From contig OOIN01000002.1 of NCBI GenBank assembly GCA_900323505.1, positions 2,294,001-2,358,000 of the forward strand: a DNA stretch of 64,000 nucleotides, written 5' to 3'. Position 1 is the stretch's first letter. Each line of letters begins with the position of its first letter. The notes beneath the pieces were generated by a model, which made no database searches, was not told the origin of the DNA, and saw only the letters and a list, made by a program, of their open reading frames with translations. The translations under genes and the position numbers were made by a program. Positions 10,901 through 21,300 of the stretch are shown piece after piece. This DNA is from Ustilago trichophora. Its lineage: Eukaryota; Basidiomycota; Ustilaginomycetes; Ustilaginales; Ustilaginaceae.

Positions 10901-13107
10901 AGAACTTGTGTCTCATTGGCGCCATTCCTGTCGTCATGACCTTTACTACGAAGAAGTGGCCGCATGACCTCCGACTCGAGGCCGCTCACTTTGTCTTTGC
11001 CATGTGCTCCACCTCGCGCCTCACTCTGCAATTTGTGCTCAGTTGTCGTGGTCTACGCACGCTGGTCAATCTCATCGACGAGGACTATCTCGAACAGAAG
11101 GACTTGGTATGGATCGGCGTTGGCTGCGTCAGCAGTGTACTCGAGCTTCAAAGTCCTGCCTCGAGGAACGATTTTTGCCGCATGCTTGCGCAGGAAGGTC
11201 TGCTCGAACCGCTGTCTTCTGCACTGCAAAGCGTCATTGACGATGATGAGGACGAGTACGCCTCGGAGGCTCGGGCCAATATCCTTCAGATCCTACTCAT
11301 CTACTCGCAGTCGGACAACTTCCTTAAGAAGCAAGTGGCAACCCGAAGCGTCTTGCGCCGCATCTTGCGCTCGGCATCCACGCTCGACCCTGAGTCATTG
11401 ACGCTGATGCTCAAGATCGTCAAGAATCTCTCCATGTCGCCAGCCATTCTCGACGAGATGCAGAACGCCAACACGATCGAGATCCTCACCAACATCCTTG
11501 CAAAACATCACAGTGGGCCGCACGGTACCGAGATGTCCAATCAAGTGCTCAACACCATGTACAACCTCTGTCGACTGTCCAAGTCACGTCAGGAAGAAGC
11601 GGCTCAGGCCGGCATCATTCCTCAGCTACTTCGCGTTGCCCGCACCAACTCGCCACTGCGACAATTCGCGCTGCCCATCTTGTGCGATTTTGCCCACGCC
11701 GGCAAAGCGACACGCAAGATGTTCTGGCAGCACCGTGGTCTCCACTTCTACCTCAAGCTTCTAGAAGATCCATACTGGCAGGTCTCTGCGCTGGAAAGCG
11801 TCCTTGTGTGGCTGCAGGATGAGACTGCTCGTGTCGAAGAAGTGCTACTGCAGGCTACATCCATCGAGTCGCTGCTGTGTGTCTTTGCAACAAGCAAAGC
11901 CAACTCCTTCGAGAACCTCTTGGAACCGTTCGTCAAGGTGTGTCGACTTTCGAGTGGCATTGTCGCAGCCATGGCCCGCAACACGCTCTTCGTCAAGCGT
12001 CTGCTCGAACGACTTTCCCACCCCAAGGCCGTAGTCAGGCTCAATCTGCTCAGGATCTCCAAGATGATTTGCGATCTCAAAGGAGACGCACGCTCTCCGC
12101 TCGTGGACCAGCTCAATGTGTACGACGTGGTGGAGAAGCTCAGTACCAAGGACAATGCGGTGCTGGTCAAGGAGCTTGCTCGCGACATTCTCAGCCAGCG
12201 ACAGACGGAGCGAGAAGCCGCCAGAACTGTCAGAAGGACCCTGTCCGACACGCATGTCGGCGAAGGTGTTCGCACTATTGGTTCAGCAGGTTCCAGCAGT
12301 CCCGGCTCCATGCCGCCTCCGCTTCCCAACGCAGCTCTGGGACAGCTTGTAGGTATGCGCGCTTCCGCTCCGTACCGCCGCAAGATCTCGAATGGTGCCA
12401 GTGGCGATGGGAGTGACATGTCGTCTAGCAGTGTGGCCCATTCGATCATTCACGAACGCTCCATCTCGACTTCTTTGCTGAGTCCTTCGCCGTCCTCTGC
12501 TGGATCTTCGATGGCGGGCACCCCTTCAGCAGCGCGCAGCGCCGCGATGCGCAATCTCGTGGGAAGGCTCGGACAACCACGTCGCTCCATCACGCCTAAT
12601 AGAGAACTGATGGGCAGCAGCCATGCAAGTTTCCCTTCTAGTCGTACTTCACCCCTGATGCCGATGGAACCGCTTCCACAGGGTGAGGCTGTTAGGCAGC
12701 GGCAGAACTCGCAGCCCCAAATGGGATCAGGAAGGAATGGTCTCGCTGGATCTCCTGATTCCATGTCAGCGAGCAGAGATGCGGTCGAAAAGAAGATGGC
12801 GGTCAACCTGTCAGCCGGCCATCTAGGGCTGTCCAGAGGTATGAGCCCGCGCACTAGAAGCATCTCGAACGAGATCAAAAGGGCCGCAGCTTATGCCAAA
12901 TTGGCCAGCGCCGAGGAGCATTCGCAAAAGTCGCCACCGATGCATGTGTCAATGGATGTTGACTCGAGGAGAAATAACATGGATGATTCGGAGGACGAGA
13001 GCGGTGATGCAGCCGTGATGCAGGCATTGGACAGGGATAGGACAATGCGACCGCCCTCTAGAAGGCCCATTCCGTCGTTGCCTTCAAGCCATCGCTTCTC
13101 ACCATAG
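7939..13107 (+). CDS. Cdc7/Cdc15/SepH-type protein kinase of the septation initiation network
   Basis: This 1722-residue Ser/Thr kinase is of the STE-like group that drives septation and mitotic exit at the spindle pole body. The frame opens with TTG at 7894, and the first ATG is at 7939. After a disordered Ser/Pro-rich N-terminus, the kinase domain spans about residues 141-395. It has glycine loop LGRGAFGSVYRG, catalytic Lys in VAVKQI, HRDIKGANIL, DFGVATK and SPYWMAPEV, so all catalytic residues are present. A long low-complexity linker with acidic patches follows. Then comes an ARM/HEAT-like helical region at about residues 900-1420 (from MCAFVAELVESLD), typical of the Cdc7/SepH family, and a Ser-rich tail. 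It is longer than S. pombe Cdc7 (about 1060 residues) because of the linkers. No intron is needed. Two short uORFs may precede it. Confidence 0.9.
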   Translation: MQNPRPSLDADSSSASSSRISAIPPPHNMLPPSQSTLRFPSQAPQAVNSAATPLDARRRSTPIYATPPSASAQPDRRRESHVGADRNRRLSNHYAQPSPSHMPGPGAGTPKQSASPSHAPAATSTPPVPKPVPAPSTTTLGNYQLGDCLGRGAFGSVYRGLNWMNGETVAVKQIQLGNIPKAELGEIMSEIDLLKNLHHPNIVKYKGSEKTKDYLYIILEYCENGSLHHICKRFGKFPEGLVSVYISQVLDGLIYLHDQGVIHRDIKGANILTTKDGSVKLADFGVATKTGAMTENAVVGSPYWMAPEVIDQSGATTASDIWSVGCVVVELLEGKPPYHFLAPMPALFRIVQDDCPPLPESASPVVKDFLLHCFQKDANLRVSARKLLRHPWMVSARKQLEQLKSGGSIRAGGGAALNTPHEEAVKSVQEWNQALKEPPKQAVQRLQEPETLRAPMQPSLRRVNAIAAELGTAKPLARKGRLPSRPTLPVDFSPPSAPRREAGTEAATRPSSKLLGTGPEKSANTEAATAHASNNKQPPSPANGSGFRTPLAGAAPATSLMDHRVKLADLQQPESVDDNWDDDFEEDITTTKIAALEKTGSSQGRDASTKPASTSAPNASAKQENAGVPPVVKSSPLLSPSPDAQSSPSLTPPRSAGSEADFDQRTIRPVAGPLLRSVASSPQVRVSKEASRDTPSTLSDFSNDDGDDYSDLVGDEQEDVLNRRIRDLQMKNSVGKRLFHPNDLARLSGPGASTKASTPATSEAGFGSPSRSSDRRRQASSEALRSSLAVSATRAPSNPASPQATLRLEKDEKWKQMRRTLGKYSEDHSTEDYSDLFGKADEGSNGKDDTAFSSSNTLQLTARLSNRSWMRDDDGDEDDPFAEIDEGLNAEADMEANVARDQHARMCAFVAELVESLDTRAGVDELLQVCEDIDQVLTDMPDMKAQLLASHGALALIQLLEAAVDRELATRLLGILNLIIFEDPEAQENLCLIGAIPVVMTFTTKKWPHDLRLEAAHFVFAMCSTSRLTLQFVLSCRGLRTLVNLIDEDYLEQKDLVWIGVGCVSSVLELQSPASRNDFCRMLAQEGLLEPLSSALQSVIDDDEDEYASEARANILQILLIYSQSDNFLKKQVATRSVLRRILRSASTLDPESLTLMLKIVKNLSMSPAILDEMQNANTIEILTNILAKHHSGPHGTEMSNQVLNTMYNLCRLSKSRQEEAAQAGIIPQLLRVARTNSPLRQFALPILCDFAHAGKATRKMFWQHRGLHFYLKLLEDPYWQVSALESVLVWLQDETARVEEVLLQATSIESLLCVFATSKANSFENLLEPFVKVCRLSSGIVAAMARNTLFVKRLLERLSHPKAVVRLNLLRISKMICDLKGDARSPLVDQLNVYDVVEKLSTKDNAVLVKELARDILSQRQTEREAARTVRRTLSDTHVGEGVRTIGSAGSSSPGSMPPPLPNAALGQLVGMRASAPYRRKISNGASGDGSDMSSSSVAHSIIHERSISTSLLSPSPSSAGSSMAGTPSAARSAAMRNLVGRLGQPRRSITPNRELMGSSHASFPSSRTSPLMPMEPLPQGEAVRQRQNSQPQMGSGRNGLAGSPDSMSASRDAVEKKMAVNLSAGHLGLSRGMSPRTRSISNEIKRAAAYAKLASAEEHSQKSPPMHVSMDVDSRRNNMDDSEDESGDAAVMQALDRDRTMRPPSRRPIPSLPSSHRFSP

Positions 13108-13241
13108 ACTGAGTAGACTCACCTTAATATAGACGAGATCGTACTGTGTGTACTCTGTTTGTGCAAACGTCGTGAGTCGAAGATGCAATTGCTTTTTGAA
13201 TCCAAGTGCGGAACACGTGCATAAAATACATCGGTAAGAGA

Positions 13242-14285
13242 TCAGTGGTGGTAAGCCGGAGCATTAGGCCTCACGATATCCCAAGCGGCATCCACCTTTT
13301 CCACCACATCCTTTGGCAAGGGTCCCTTCTCGAAATCCACCAAGTTCCCATCAATATGATTCTTCGAGCTAGCCCCGATGATTACTGCATCACCGAATTC
13401 TTTCTTCAATTCCGAATGATGCATCATCCACCTCAAAGCGATTTCTGCCATTGACAATCCATGCTTCTCCGCGGCAGGTCGAAGTAGATCCAACGCCTGG
13501 AAATAGTGGTCGTTCCAGTATCTTTTCCTGTACATTTGACCCTGAACTCTTTCCGGGTCGAAACGGGAACCGCTCTCTGGGGCAGAAGTTTGAGAAAGGG
13601 CACCTGTGAAGAGGCCTCCTCCAAGAGGATTGTAAGCGTAGTAGGAGATGCTGTGCTTGCGAAGGACGGGAAAGAGTTCGGCTTCGGCCGTTCGGGTGAT
13701 GGCATTGTAGAGGCCTTGGTAGACGGATGGTTTGACCCAACCATGACGGTCGGCGATGGAGACGATGGACTCGACCTCGTCCGCGCGATAGTTGCTGACA
13801 CCGAAGCGCTTGAATTTGCCAGCGGCGTGGGCTTCATTCACCGCCTCGAGCGTTTTCTCCAGATCAACTTGACGATCGGGAGAGTGCAGGTAGAACAAAT
13901 CGAAACTATCCGTGCCCAATGTCTTCAAACTGTCGTTGATGGCACGGTGAATGTCGGCCGGTTCGAAAGTGTACTTGTCCTTGGCGGGAAAGTTGGGATT
14001 GCGCGCGCTGGGGAAGGATTTGGTAGCGATTTGGAAGTGGTGCGAGTCGGAGGGGACAGTGTAGCCTAGTTGACGGAGGTAGTCCTCGGAGCTACCCATG
14101 CCGTACATGCGGGCAGTGTCAAGCTCGGTATGCCCGTGCGAGGCAAAGATGTCAAGAATTGCACGGCAATCGTTGAGGTCGTGGACTCGGGATTGTTCAG
14201 CTCCGGGAGCGCCAAATGTCATGCAACCAAAGACGATTTTGATGTTCGTCTTTGGCTGCGAGGTGGGAGCGGCGGTAGATGACAT
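13242..14285 (-). CDS. aldo/keto reductase, AKR7 (aflatoxin-aldehyde reductase)-like
   Basis: This predicted cytosolic NADPH-dependent aldehyde/ketone reductase has 347 residues. The frame begins with TTG at 14345, and the first ATG is at 14285 (MSSTAAPTSQPKTN). It has the (beta/alpha)8 family marks: FGCMTFG at the first strand, the catalytic Asp and Tyr in ELDTARMYGMGSSED, the Lys in IATKSFPS and the His in LFYLHSPDR. GVSNYRADEV and YYAYNPLGGGLFTG are typical of the AKR7/YghZ-like branch. The substrate cannot be inferred. It stands back to back with elp4 across about 540 bases and ends 134 bases from the kinase stop. A TATA-like element lies about 65 bases upstream. Confidence 0.92.
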   Translation of the reverse strand: MSSTAAPTSQPKTNIKIVFGCMTFGAPGAEQSRVHDLNDCRAILDIFASHGHTELDTARMYGMGSSEDYLRQLGYTVPSDSHHFQIATKSFPSARNPNFPAKDKYTFEPADIHRAINDSLKTLGTDSFDLFYLHSPDRQVDLEKTLEAVNEAHAAGKFKRFGVSNYRADEVESIVSIADRHGWVKPSVYQGLYNAITRTAEAELFPVLRKHSISYYAYNPLGGGLFTGALSQTSAPESGSRFDPERVQGQMYRKRYWNDHYFQALDLLRPAAEKHGLSMAEIALRWMMHHSELKKEFGDAVIIGASSKNHIDGNLVDFEKGPLPKDVVEKVDAAWDIVRPNAPAYHH

Positions 14286-14828
14286 TGTTGACGGAAAGGT
14301 GTTGGGCTGATGTGCAAGATGGTAGAAGCGAAAGGAAGGAGGCAACGGTGCTATATATGAGAAAAAAGCCGTACGCTGAGTTGGAGGGGGTGGGGTGGAG
14401 GTGGAGAATCAAGCCCGACCTTTCGAGATGGTGAAACCAGTCGGCATAAGTACTGGAGTTTCTCTCCCTCTGGCACTGTCGCAACCGAGCTGGCTGCGGC
14501 CATGTGCCGGCGGCGACCTTGTCCACGGACGAAGGATGCTAGAACTAACTGATGGCCCGCACGTCCGGCAATGCACTGGCCGCAGGGTGGAGAAAATCTC
14601 GGCTCATCATGGAAGCTTTCGCGCGATCTAACATCTCAGTATAATCTGCAGCTTATTCAATGATGACTGTTTCCCGTACCCCTCCACCTCAGAATTTTGG
14701 CCAGAAGGGTGCAACACCGAAAGAAGTTCCTTCCTCAACCCTTACCAGAGACGTTATCAGCCCCATCTTCGACATCTTTGTATCGGCATTGGGCATCGAG
14801 TCGAATCATAAAAGTGCTCAACAGCACA
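14286..14828. other. divergent promoter between the aldo/keto reductase and elp4
   Basis: This 543-base spacer contains a TATA-like element for the reductase. I see no third gene, and the frame upstream of the elp4 ATG has no start codon other than TTG. Confidence 0.5.
14352..14357 (-). promoter_or_regulatory. TATA-like box of the aldo/keto reductase gene
   Basis: TATATA lies about 65 bases before the ATG at 14285, at a suitable distance for a TATA element. Confidence 0.35.
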
Positions 14829-16730
14829 ATGTCGTCCTTCAAGCGCCGAGTGAATCCAGCTTCGGGCTCTTCGCCAGCGCCTCTACCTGCTGGCGTCAAG
14901 CCATCCTCCTTCTCCTCACCCGTTCCGCTGATCTCGACTGGCGTACCGGCCCTCGACGATTTACTGTCCGGTGGAGGACTATCTTCCGGCTCAGATCTCA
15001 TCGTACTCCCCGCAACGGGAACTGCTGCCCAATCAGCCGCTCAAATCGGTGCTTCGAGCACAACAGCTGCTGCATCGGCCGAGACGGATCACGCTGCAAG
15101 GGCTGCGGCGGAACCTTACGTAGAATTGCTACTCGGATACTCGATCGCACAGGGTATCGCATCAGGACATGATGGGATTGTGATCGGAGAAGATGTCAGT
15201 GGGCTGGTGAGTGGATTGATGGCTAGAGCGGGAGATTTAGACGAGCAGCTAGTTGCTCAGCTGGGACCTCAGGCAAAGACGACACAAGCTCAAGAGGAGG
15301 AGATTGCGGGCCCATCTGACCATCTCGATACCGTTAATGACGGAGACGAAGCTGATAATGCAGACACTAAGATACCTGTAGAAGGCGCCGAGTCAGCGGG
15401 TGGAAGCGATCCGCAGCGGGAACGGGAGATGAAAATCGCTTGGCGATACCACAGCATGAAGCAGTTCAACACCACGGTCAACGAGCCCAGTTCCAGCAGC
15501 TCGGCGTCTGAACCTACGCCTTTCTGTCAAACCTTCGACCTCAGCAAGCGCATCGACTCTCGTATCCTACAGCACACGGTCGATCAAGGCAAGCTCGAAA
15601 CAGTAGATATTTCAACCGCAGCGGCATCAAGCTCGCGTGGGGTCAACTCGTACGTAGTTGCATACAAACACATTGAAGCTGCTGCTGAACGATGCAGAAG
15701 GCAAGCAGAAGCTGGTGGAGGAGCAGCAGCGCCACCCGTACTTCGCATCGCTATCCGCGCACTAGGCTCGCCTGCCTGGACCGTCCCTCGAGGTCAGTCG
15801 AAACACGCTGAAGTGGTTCGCTTCTTGCATCGCCTAAAGCGGTTGCTGAGATCCCTGTCATTGGTCGACTCTGCAACATCGCCATCAGCTCCGCGAACTG
15901 TAGCGATACCCTCGATAGCGGTCATCAGCATCTCATCCTTCCTTCTCTCCCCTCACACTTCCAACCTTGGCTCAGCTGCTGTAAACCTAACGCACCGAAT
16001 GGTACATAGCGTCGACTCAGCGGTATCCATGAGCGCATTCGCCTCGTCACCGGCGCTCAGAAGTGCCTTCACAGCGTACACTGGGGCTTTCAAAGTGCTC
16101 AAAACACCAGCAGTGGGTACGCTTACAAATCCCTCGATTCGATCCTCTGTGCTCCGAGGTATGGGCACGGGCGCAGGCGCAGGAGCAGCAGGTGGAAAAA
16201 GTGGAGGAGGCGAAGGCGGTGCAGGAGGCGGAGAGAACAATTTGGCCTTCAAAGTCAGGAGAAAAAGGCTGGTCATTGAGACCCTGCACCTTGATGTTGA
16301 AGGTGGGGTTAGCGAGCGTCGCACCAAGCCGCCTAAGAACATGGGTGAGGAGGAAAAGAAGAAAAACGCACCAGGTACAGGTCTAGGTGTCAAAAGCGAG
16401 CCAGAGCAAGTCGCAGCGCCTCCAAGCGCGCCAGCAAAGACTGTTGGGTCTTCTTTCGTTCGTAGACAGCCAGCCGGGTCAGACGCTACAACTGCGGGAC
16501 CAGGTGCAAAGCCACCGGCAAAGTTCGGCGGCCTGTCTTCGCTGCGTCAGAGAGGATTGGCTGCGGCGGCAGCTGCCAGCGCCAGTGGTGCACCTGCGCA
16601 ACGAGAGTTCACCGTCGAGATGGATACGGCAACGGATAAGCACCCACATTCGCACTCGCACGGTGGGGCAAGACAGACAGCCCCCGCGAACAGGGTTGCA
16701 AACACTCGTGCAGAGGATCTCGAGTTTTGA
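14829..16730 (+). CDS. ELP4: Elongator complex subunit Elp4 (PAXNEB family)
   Basis: Elp4 is part of the Elp4-5-6 ring of Elongator, which supports modification of wobble uridines in tRNA. The first ATG is at 14829 (MSSFKRRVNPASG), giving 633 residues. The N-terminal part has the Elp4 pattern ISTGVPALDDLLSGGGLSSG, then a RecA-like core without a normal P-loop. GYSIAQGIASGHDGIVIGED follows, then MKIAWRYHSMKQF and FCQTFDLSKRID, which match the conserved middle of the family. Later parts have RIAIRALGSPAW and the FKVRRKRLVIETLHLDVEGG strand region. The remainder is Gly/Ala-rich insertion and a tail with a His-rich patch (KHPHSHSHGG). It is longer than yeast Elp4 (about 456 residues) because of the insertions. 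No intron is needed. Confidence 0.92.
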   Translation: MSSFKRRVNPASGSSPAPLPAGVKPSSFSSPVPLISTGVPALDDLLSGGGLSSGSDLIVLPATGTAAQSAAQIGASSTTAAASAETDHAARAAAEPYVELLLGYSIAQGIASGHDGIVIGEDVSGLVSGLMARAGDLDEQLVAQLGPQAKTTQAQEEEIAGPSDHLDTVNDGDEADNADTKIPVEGAESAGGSDPQREREMKIAWRYHSMKQFNTTVNEPSSSSSASEPTPFCQTFDLSKRIDSRILQHTVDQGKLETVDISTAAASSSRGVNSYVVAYKHIEAAAERCRRQAEAGGGAAAPPVLRIAIRALGSPAWTVPRGQSKHAEVVRFLHRLKRLLRSLSLVDSATSPSAPRTVAIPSIAVISISSFLLSPHTSNLGSAAVNLTHRMVHSVDSAVSMSAFASSPALRSAFTAYTGAFKVLKTPAVGTLTNPSIRSSVLRGMGTGAGAGAAGGKSGGGEGGAGGGENNLAFKVRRKRLVIETLHLDVEGGVSERRTKPPKNMGEEEKKKNAPGTGLGVKSEPEQVAAPPSAPAKTVGSSFVRRQPAGSDATTAGPGAKPPAKFGGLSSLRQRGLAAAAAASASGAPAQREFTVEMDTATDKHPHSHSHGGARQTAPANRVANTRAEDLEF

Positions 16731-16975
16731 CACTGCTTCGTTTGGGTCATCGTGTAGATCATCTCACACACGCACATGCACACGCACACTTTGCACTCAA
16801 CTTGTCACATCAATATACACACACATGACCTGCTTGCAAACTTTACATCACCATCACACCGACTTTGACGAAGCGCACACACATTCTGAGCGAAGATAGG
16901 TTCCAAAAACAAAGTTTCAATCAAATACAAAAGACATTAAACGCTACACGGAAGGTGAGAGGAGAAGCTGAAGAT
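16731..16975. repeat. CA/TG-rich 3' spacer
   Basis: This short convergent spacer between elp4 and the Rds1-like gene holds an imperfect CACA/TGTG tract at about 16765-16830. Confidence 0.5.
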
Positions 16976-18397
16976 TTAGTTTCCGGTGGGACGGGGAACG
17001 TTGGCCGAGCCCAAGCTTGCGAGCGAAGGCAACAAGCTCTGGGAACCGGTTGCGCTAGCGCCTGCAGACGAGCCAGTTGAGCTGGCCGAGGAGACGATGG
17101 AGTCGCTTCCGCTAGCAGTGGCAGTGGCTGCGGCGGCGGACGATCCGGATGCCGAGCTTGTTGGTCCTGCACCAGCGCCTGCTGCAGCACTGTCGGTGCC
17201 GGTAGCGGTAGCGGTGGACGAGGCAGCAGAGGAAGAGGAGGAAGAGGTGTTGGTGGCCTCAGGAGCCTCAGGAAGGGGAATGTTGACGTATCCTACAGCG
17301 GGACCAGCGAGGGTGTTGTCATCGGTAACGGCGGTGTTGGATGATGTAACGACGGCGTACATCTGACCTCCAGTGAGGTTGCTAGGAAGGGTCACCTGGG
17401 AGGTGCCGTTACCTCCGGAGAGGGAGACGAATTGAGGGCCGGAGACGCCCTGGATGATGGCAAGGTACTTGCTACCGCTGTCGCTCGATGAGGTCGAGTT
17501 GGAAGAGGAAGAAGTAGAGTTGCTCAAGTCATACGAGACAGTAACTTGCTGACCAGGGGTGAAAGATCCGTTAGCGGCACCTCCGGAGAGTGAGAGCGTG
17601 GGGAAGGCCTTCAGTGGCAAGCTGGCAGTTTGGGGGCAAGACTCAATGAAAGGAGCAGCGAGCGAGTAGACCTGCTTGAAGTCAAGCGGGGTCGAAAAGG
17701 GGCTAGGGATGACGTTGCCGCCATCGTTGGTCTGAGCAATCAAGTACCCTTGATGCTGTCCCTCCACAACGAGAATGCTGCCTGCCGTTTCGAGGTAAGT
17801 GGAGTTGCTGATGTTCTTGGCAGCGCCCAAGTAGGCGGACACGCCGACGCCCTCGAGAACACGAGCGGTGGTGAGGAAGCTCTCAACGTCGGTCACGCCG
17901 GAGAAGTTGTATGTGCAAGCGGGGACGGACTGGTTGCCGAGAGCCTTGGTGAGAAGCTCTACATGAGCAGCCTCATCGCGGCCGATCGAGTAGATCTGGT
18001 TGCGAACAGAGGCGTTGTAGCCGGCGTTCTCAAAGTCAGAGGTGGAAAGCTTCGAGAGAGACTGGTTGTAGAATGTCGCTTCGAGGTGCTCGAGGGTAAG
18101 AGCATACTGGAGGATTTGGGTGTCGTTGAACTTCTGGCTAGGGCCCGAAGTGGTGGAGTTGGGTGCCATGCCAGGACCAGCGCCGGCGGTAGGCGAGGGC
18201 ATGGAAGATGCAGAACCGCTGCGGGTAGCAGTAGCACTGCCGATTGCTGAGGAGACAGCAGAGACGGCTGAAGGTGTAGGAAGAAGGTCGGAAGAGGAGG
18301 CACCGCTACCGCCAGCCTGACGCTGGAACAACAGCGGCGAAGCAGATGCAGACGAAGCTGCAGCGAGAGCGAGGACGAACGAGGGAGTGATCTTCAT
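16976..18397 (-). CDS. secreted Rds1-like ferritin-fold protein
   Basis: This 473-residue protein has its start reset from TTG to the ATG at 18397, where MKITPSFVLALAAASSASA forms a clear signal peptide. After a Ser/Gly-rich spacer, a ferritin-like four-helix domain runs from about residue 85 to 250. It has QYALTLEHLEATFYN, GRDEAAHVELLTKAL and ILVVEGQHQGYL, whose Glu and His residues are placed as metal ligands. N-glycosylation sequons are frequent. A beta-rich segment follows, then a Ser/Ala/Thr-rich mucin-like tail. The family includes S. pombe Rds1, a stress- and nutrient-responsive protein, and many cell-wall or secreted fungal proteins. There is no obvious GPI signal at the C-terminus. 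A TATA-like element lies about 60 bases upstream. Confidence 0.88.
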   Translation of the reverse strand: MKITPSFVLALAAASSASASPLLFQRQAGGSGASSSDLLPTPSAVSAVSSAIGSATATRSGSASSMPSPTAGAGPGMAPNSTTSGPSQKFNDTQILQYALTLEHLEATFYNQSLSKLSTSDFENAGYNASVRNQIYSIGRDEAAHVELLTKALGNQSVPACTYNFSGVTDVESFLTTARVLEGVGVSAYLGAAKNISNSTYLETAGSILVVEGQHQGYLIAQTNDGGNVIPSPFSTPLDFKQVYSLAAPFIESCPQTASLPLKAFPTLSLSGGAANGSFTPGQQVTVSYDLSNSTSSSSNSTSSSDSGSKYLAIIQGVSGPQFVSLSGGNGTSQVTLPSNLTGGQMYAVVTSSNTAVTDDNTLAGPAVGYVNIPLPEAPEATNTSSSSSSAASSTATATGTDSAAAGAGAGPTSSASGSSAAAATATASGSDSIVSSASSTGSSAGASATGSQSLLPSLASLGSANVPRPTGN

Positions 18398-21300
18398 GTT
18401 GTTGGTGTTGAGGGGGTTGGCGTCACGACGAAAGGATGAATGGTTTGGTTGAAAGTTTATATACTCTCCAGCTCCATCCGTGCACGGACAAATGATGAAG
18501 ATCGAGAACACTCCATGCCGACCCGAGGAACAAGCAACCATTCACGCAGCAGCATGACGGCAGCCGTTTCTCCGTAACCGAGCCTCGGTGACAAGGGAGG
18601 AAGGACAGGTCTCAGGCTGCATCATCACGACTCGTCATCTTCCATTGGCGCGACACTAAAACACATGCACCAGGAAAGGGCTTTAAGAAAGGAGACACAG
18701 CCATGGTTTGCGCGCTGTTCCAAGCTGACCGGCAGGAGCGTTCTAATTCAGAGATTCACGCGGAACGGGGCAGTGTTCAGGAGCAAGAGGGCGAAAAACG
18801 TCGCGGCTGAGAGCGTCATGGGAAGAACGTTGTTCGAAGGTGCTGAGTCAAGATGAGCCGCCAGTCAGAGACCTTCGGTGGCATGTTGAACCAATTTGCA
18901 AAGAGCTGTCGTGTGCTACAAAAGGCGCAAAGGTGAGGGGTAAGCACAGACACAGTCACCAAAAAGGCAAATCAGCTGTCATGCTAAAAGCGTCTCGAAG
19001 GTGCGAAACATCGAACTCTCTTTTACCGTTTTTGACAGTTGTTGCCCCCCGTGCTGAAGAGGCTATGCTGCATAAGAGCGCACGTCACCTATGACCACGG
19101 CAAAGGGTGATTCGGGCCATAAGAAGAAGGTGGAGGTAGGCGGCAGCGATTATTAGCTGTGCGATGTGATGTACAATTGTGAGACAGCCCGGCCGGGCGT
19201 CAAACGAGTCTTAATTTTGGTTTGCCGCAACGTTCAAGACGCCGGGTTGTACTGGGGTACGGTAGTTTCCACCCTGATCCACTTCACGCATTCGAGTCTT
19301 TGCTCTTCGTGTAGATGACCACTCTTGTTCTACCTGCTTTGGCGAATCGCACACACACACGGTCATGCTGAGCTCCTGAATCAAGTACAAAGTGAAGCAA
19401 TCGACGTTCGATCGATGAAGCAAGCAGCTTAGAAACTGACAGCCATAAACGGGAAGTCGACGTGGATCAAGGTGGCAGCTACCTTCGCCAACGTCGTCAT
19501 TCCGTCACTTTATCCTCCCCTTTCTCTTAGTTCAGTGTCATCCCAACCTTGCCTGTAGAGTTGACACCAGCCATGATTAGAAGTTTTCGTTCCTTATTTG
19601 CTTCCAAAGAAGGGCGAGGGAAGAAACGATGTTCCAAAAGAGGCAACCCAAAGTTCAGAAGATCTGAAAGTTTGAGGTTGAAAATGGCAAGTGCGGCGTC
19701 TCGGCGGGGAAGAAATGTCGAACAATGCGAAAAATAAAATTGACGTCATGCTGTGCACCGTTCAGCTACAGTCACTCGTACGAATTTGGCTAGAATTGTC
19801 ATGACTCCAGGTCTAACACATCAGCGCTAATAGATCGAGATGTCACCGATACTGACCCGATTTGTCAATTATGAGATGGCGTATCTGTCGGCAATAGAGA
19901 CTTCGGAATCACAACCGTAGAAAGCAAATCAACTGCAAGATTGACATGTACGTCTCGATAAGGCATGAACTTTACAAATTCTTGGTACCGTATCATCCAC
20001 ATAAAGCCGTATCCACATTCTCCCACCTCTCGTGTTCCTCTTAAGATTAGGAAAGAAATCAATAGCCGCTCGAGCTTATCTGACGGCATACCAGATCTGC
20101 GCCCAGAAAATGTGGGGTAAAAAACTCAGCTCGGACCTATCGCTGCACTCTCGTATCTAAGCTTTGCTTGAAGGTATGTGGTATGCTCCACATACATTTG
20201 TGATAACCAACGGCGTATGGGACGGCATTAGATGGGGTCCGGTAACGATGATTGGTCGCGTGATGTTCGGGGTTAGATGCCGTTGATTGTAGGCATGTGG
20301 TTAGTGGTGGTGGTGTATCGGAATTGAGGTTGGGGATGATGGTCAGCATGACGAGGGTGTAAGTCCGATACAAAGAGTGGTCAGGGCAATGGTGAAGGCG
20401 ATCTAGGTAGTCGCAATTCCGTGCCATGTTGACGGTGTTCATGTACGGCTTGCGATGCGTCTATTTCCGACACCTCTCTTCAACCACGAGGATTCTGCAC
20501 TGATTCGCTCTGTTCGATCCGGTCTGAACGGGACCATTTTTGGATCGTATCAAGCTATCGTACAAGCTACTACGTGCATACCACCACAAACTCCAAATCA
20601 AGACCGGAAACATACGCACGAAAGATGCGTTCAAATTCAAGACTGAACGGAATGCATGTCAGAACACCCGACGGAAGAACCAAAAGAGCCCTGCTTTGTG
20701 TGGCTGAATGTCACATGCTTCTTTCAGACTACTCGGCGATATGACCGGTCAACATGGCCGGGGATGGGAGAATAAAATGAACCGAAGTGCCCCGTCCCGT
20801 GTTCTCGATTGGCGCCCGCGGGCATGGCATGAGCAATGGATCAGGCACCACCTCAGAGACCCTTGTTCTGTCGTCTACCCTTCCTGCGGCGTGCGGTGAG
20901 TGAAGCTAAATCCGACATTCAGTTTGGCTTTTTCTTTTTTTTTTTTCTCTTCTTTTTTTCGTCTTTCTTCTCTTGTTTGACACTTGTCCAAACTTTGTCC
21001 GTTTTTCAAGCCGATATCTTTGTGTGTTTGCTTCGTGTGACAACGGACCGGTTGAGATGAGATGGGGTCGATCGATGGACCGATATGGTTTGGTGAGGCA
21101 GCTCACGAGTTTGAGTGTAAAGAAACCTGCATTCGATCATAAGGCTGAGATTAGAGAGATAAGTTGTACAGTTCTAGATAGTGCGTGACCAGTCCAGGCA
21201 CAGCGAGAATGAAATGTCGACACATGACTCGTTGTACCAAGCAAGTACGAAGGCAGCCGTCCAATCATGAAGTGGGACAGGATGTGTAGTGCAGTACAGT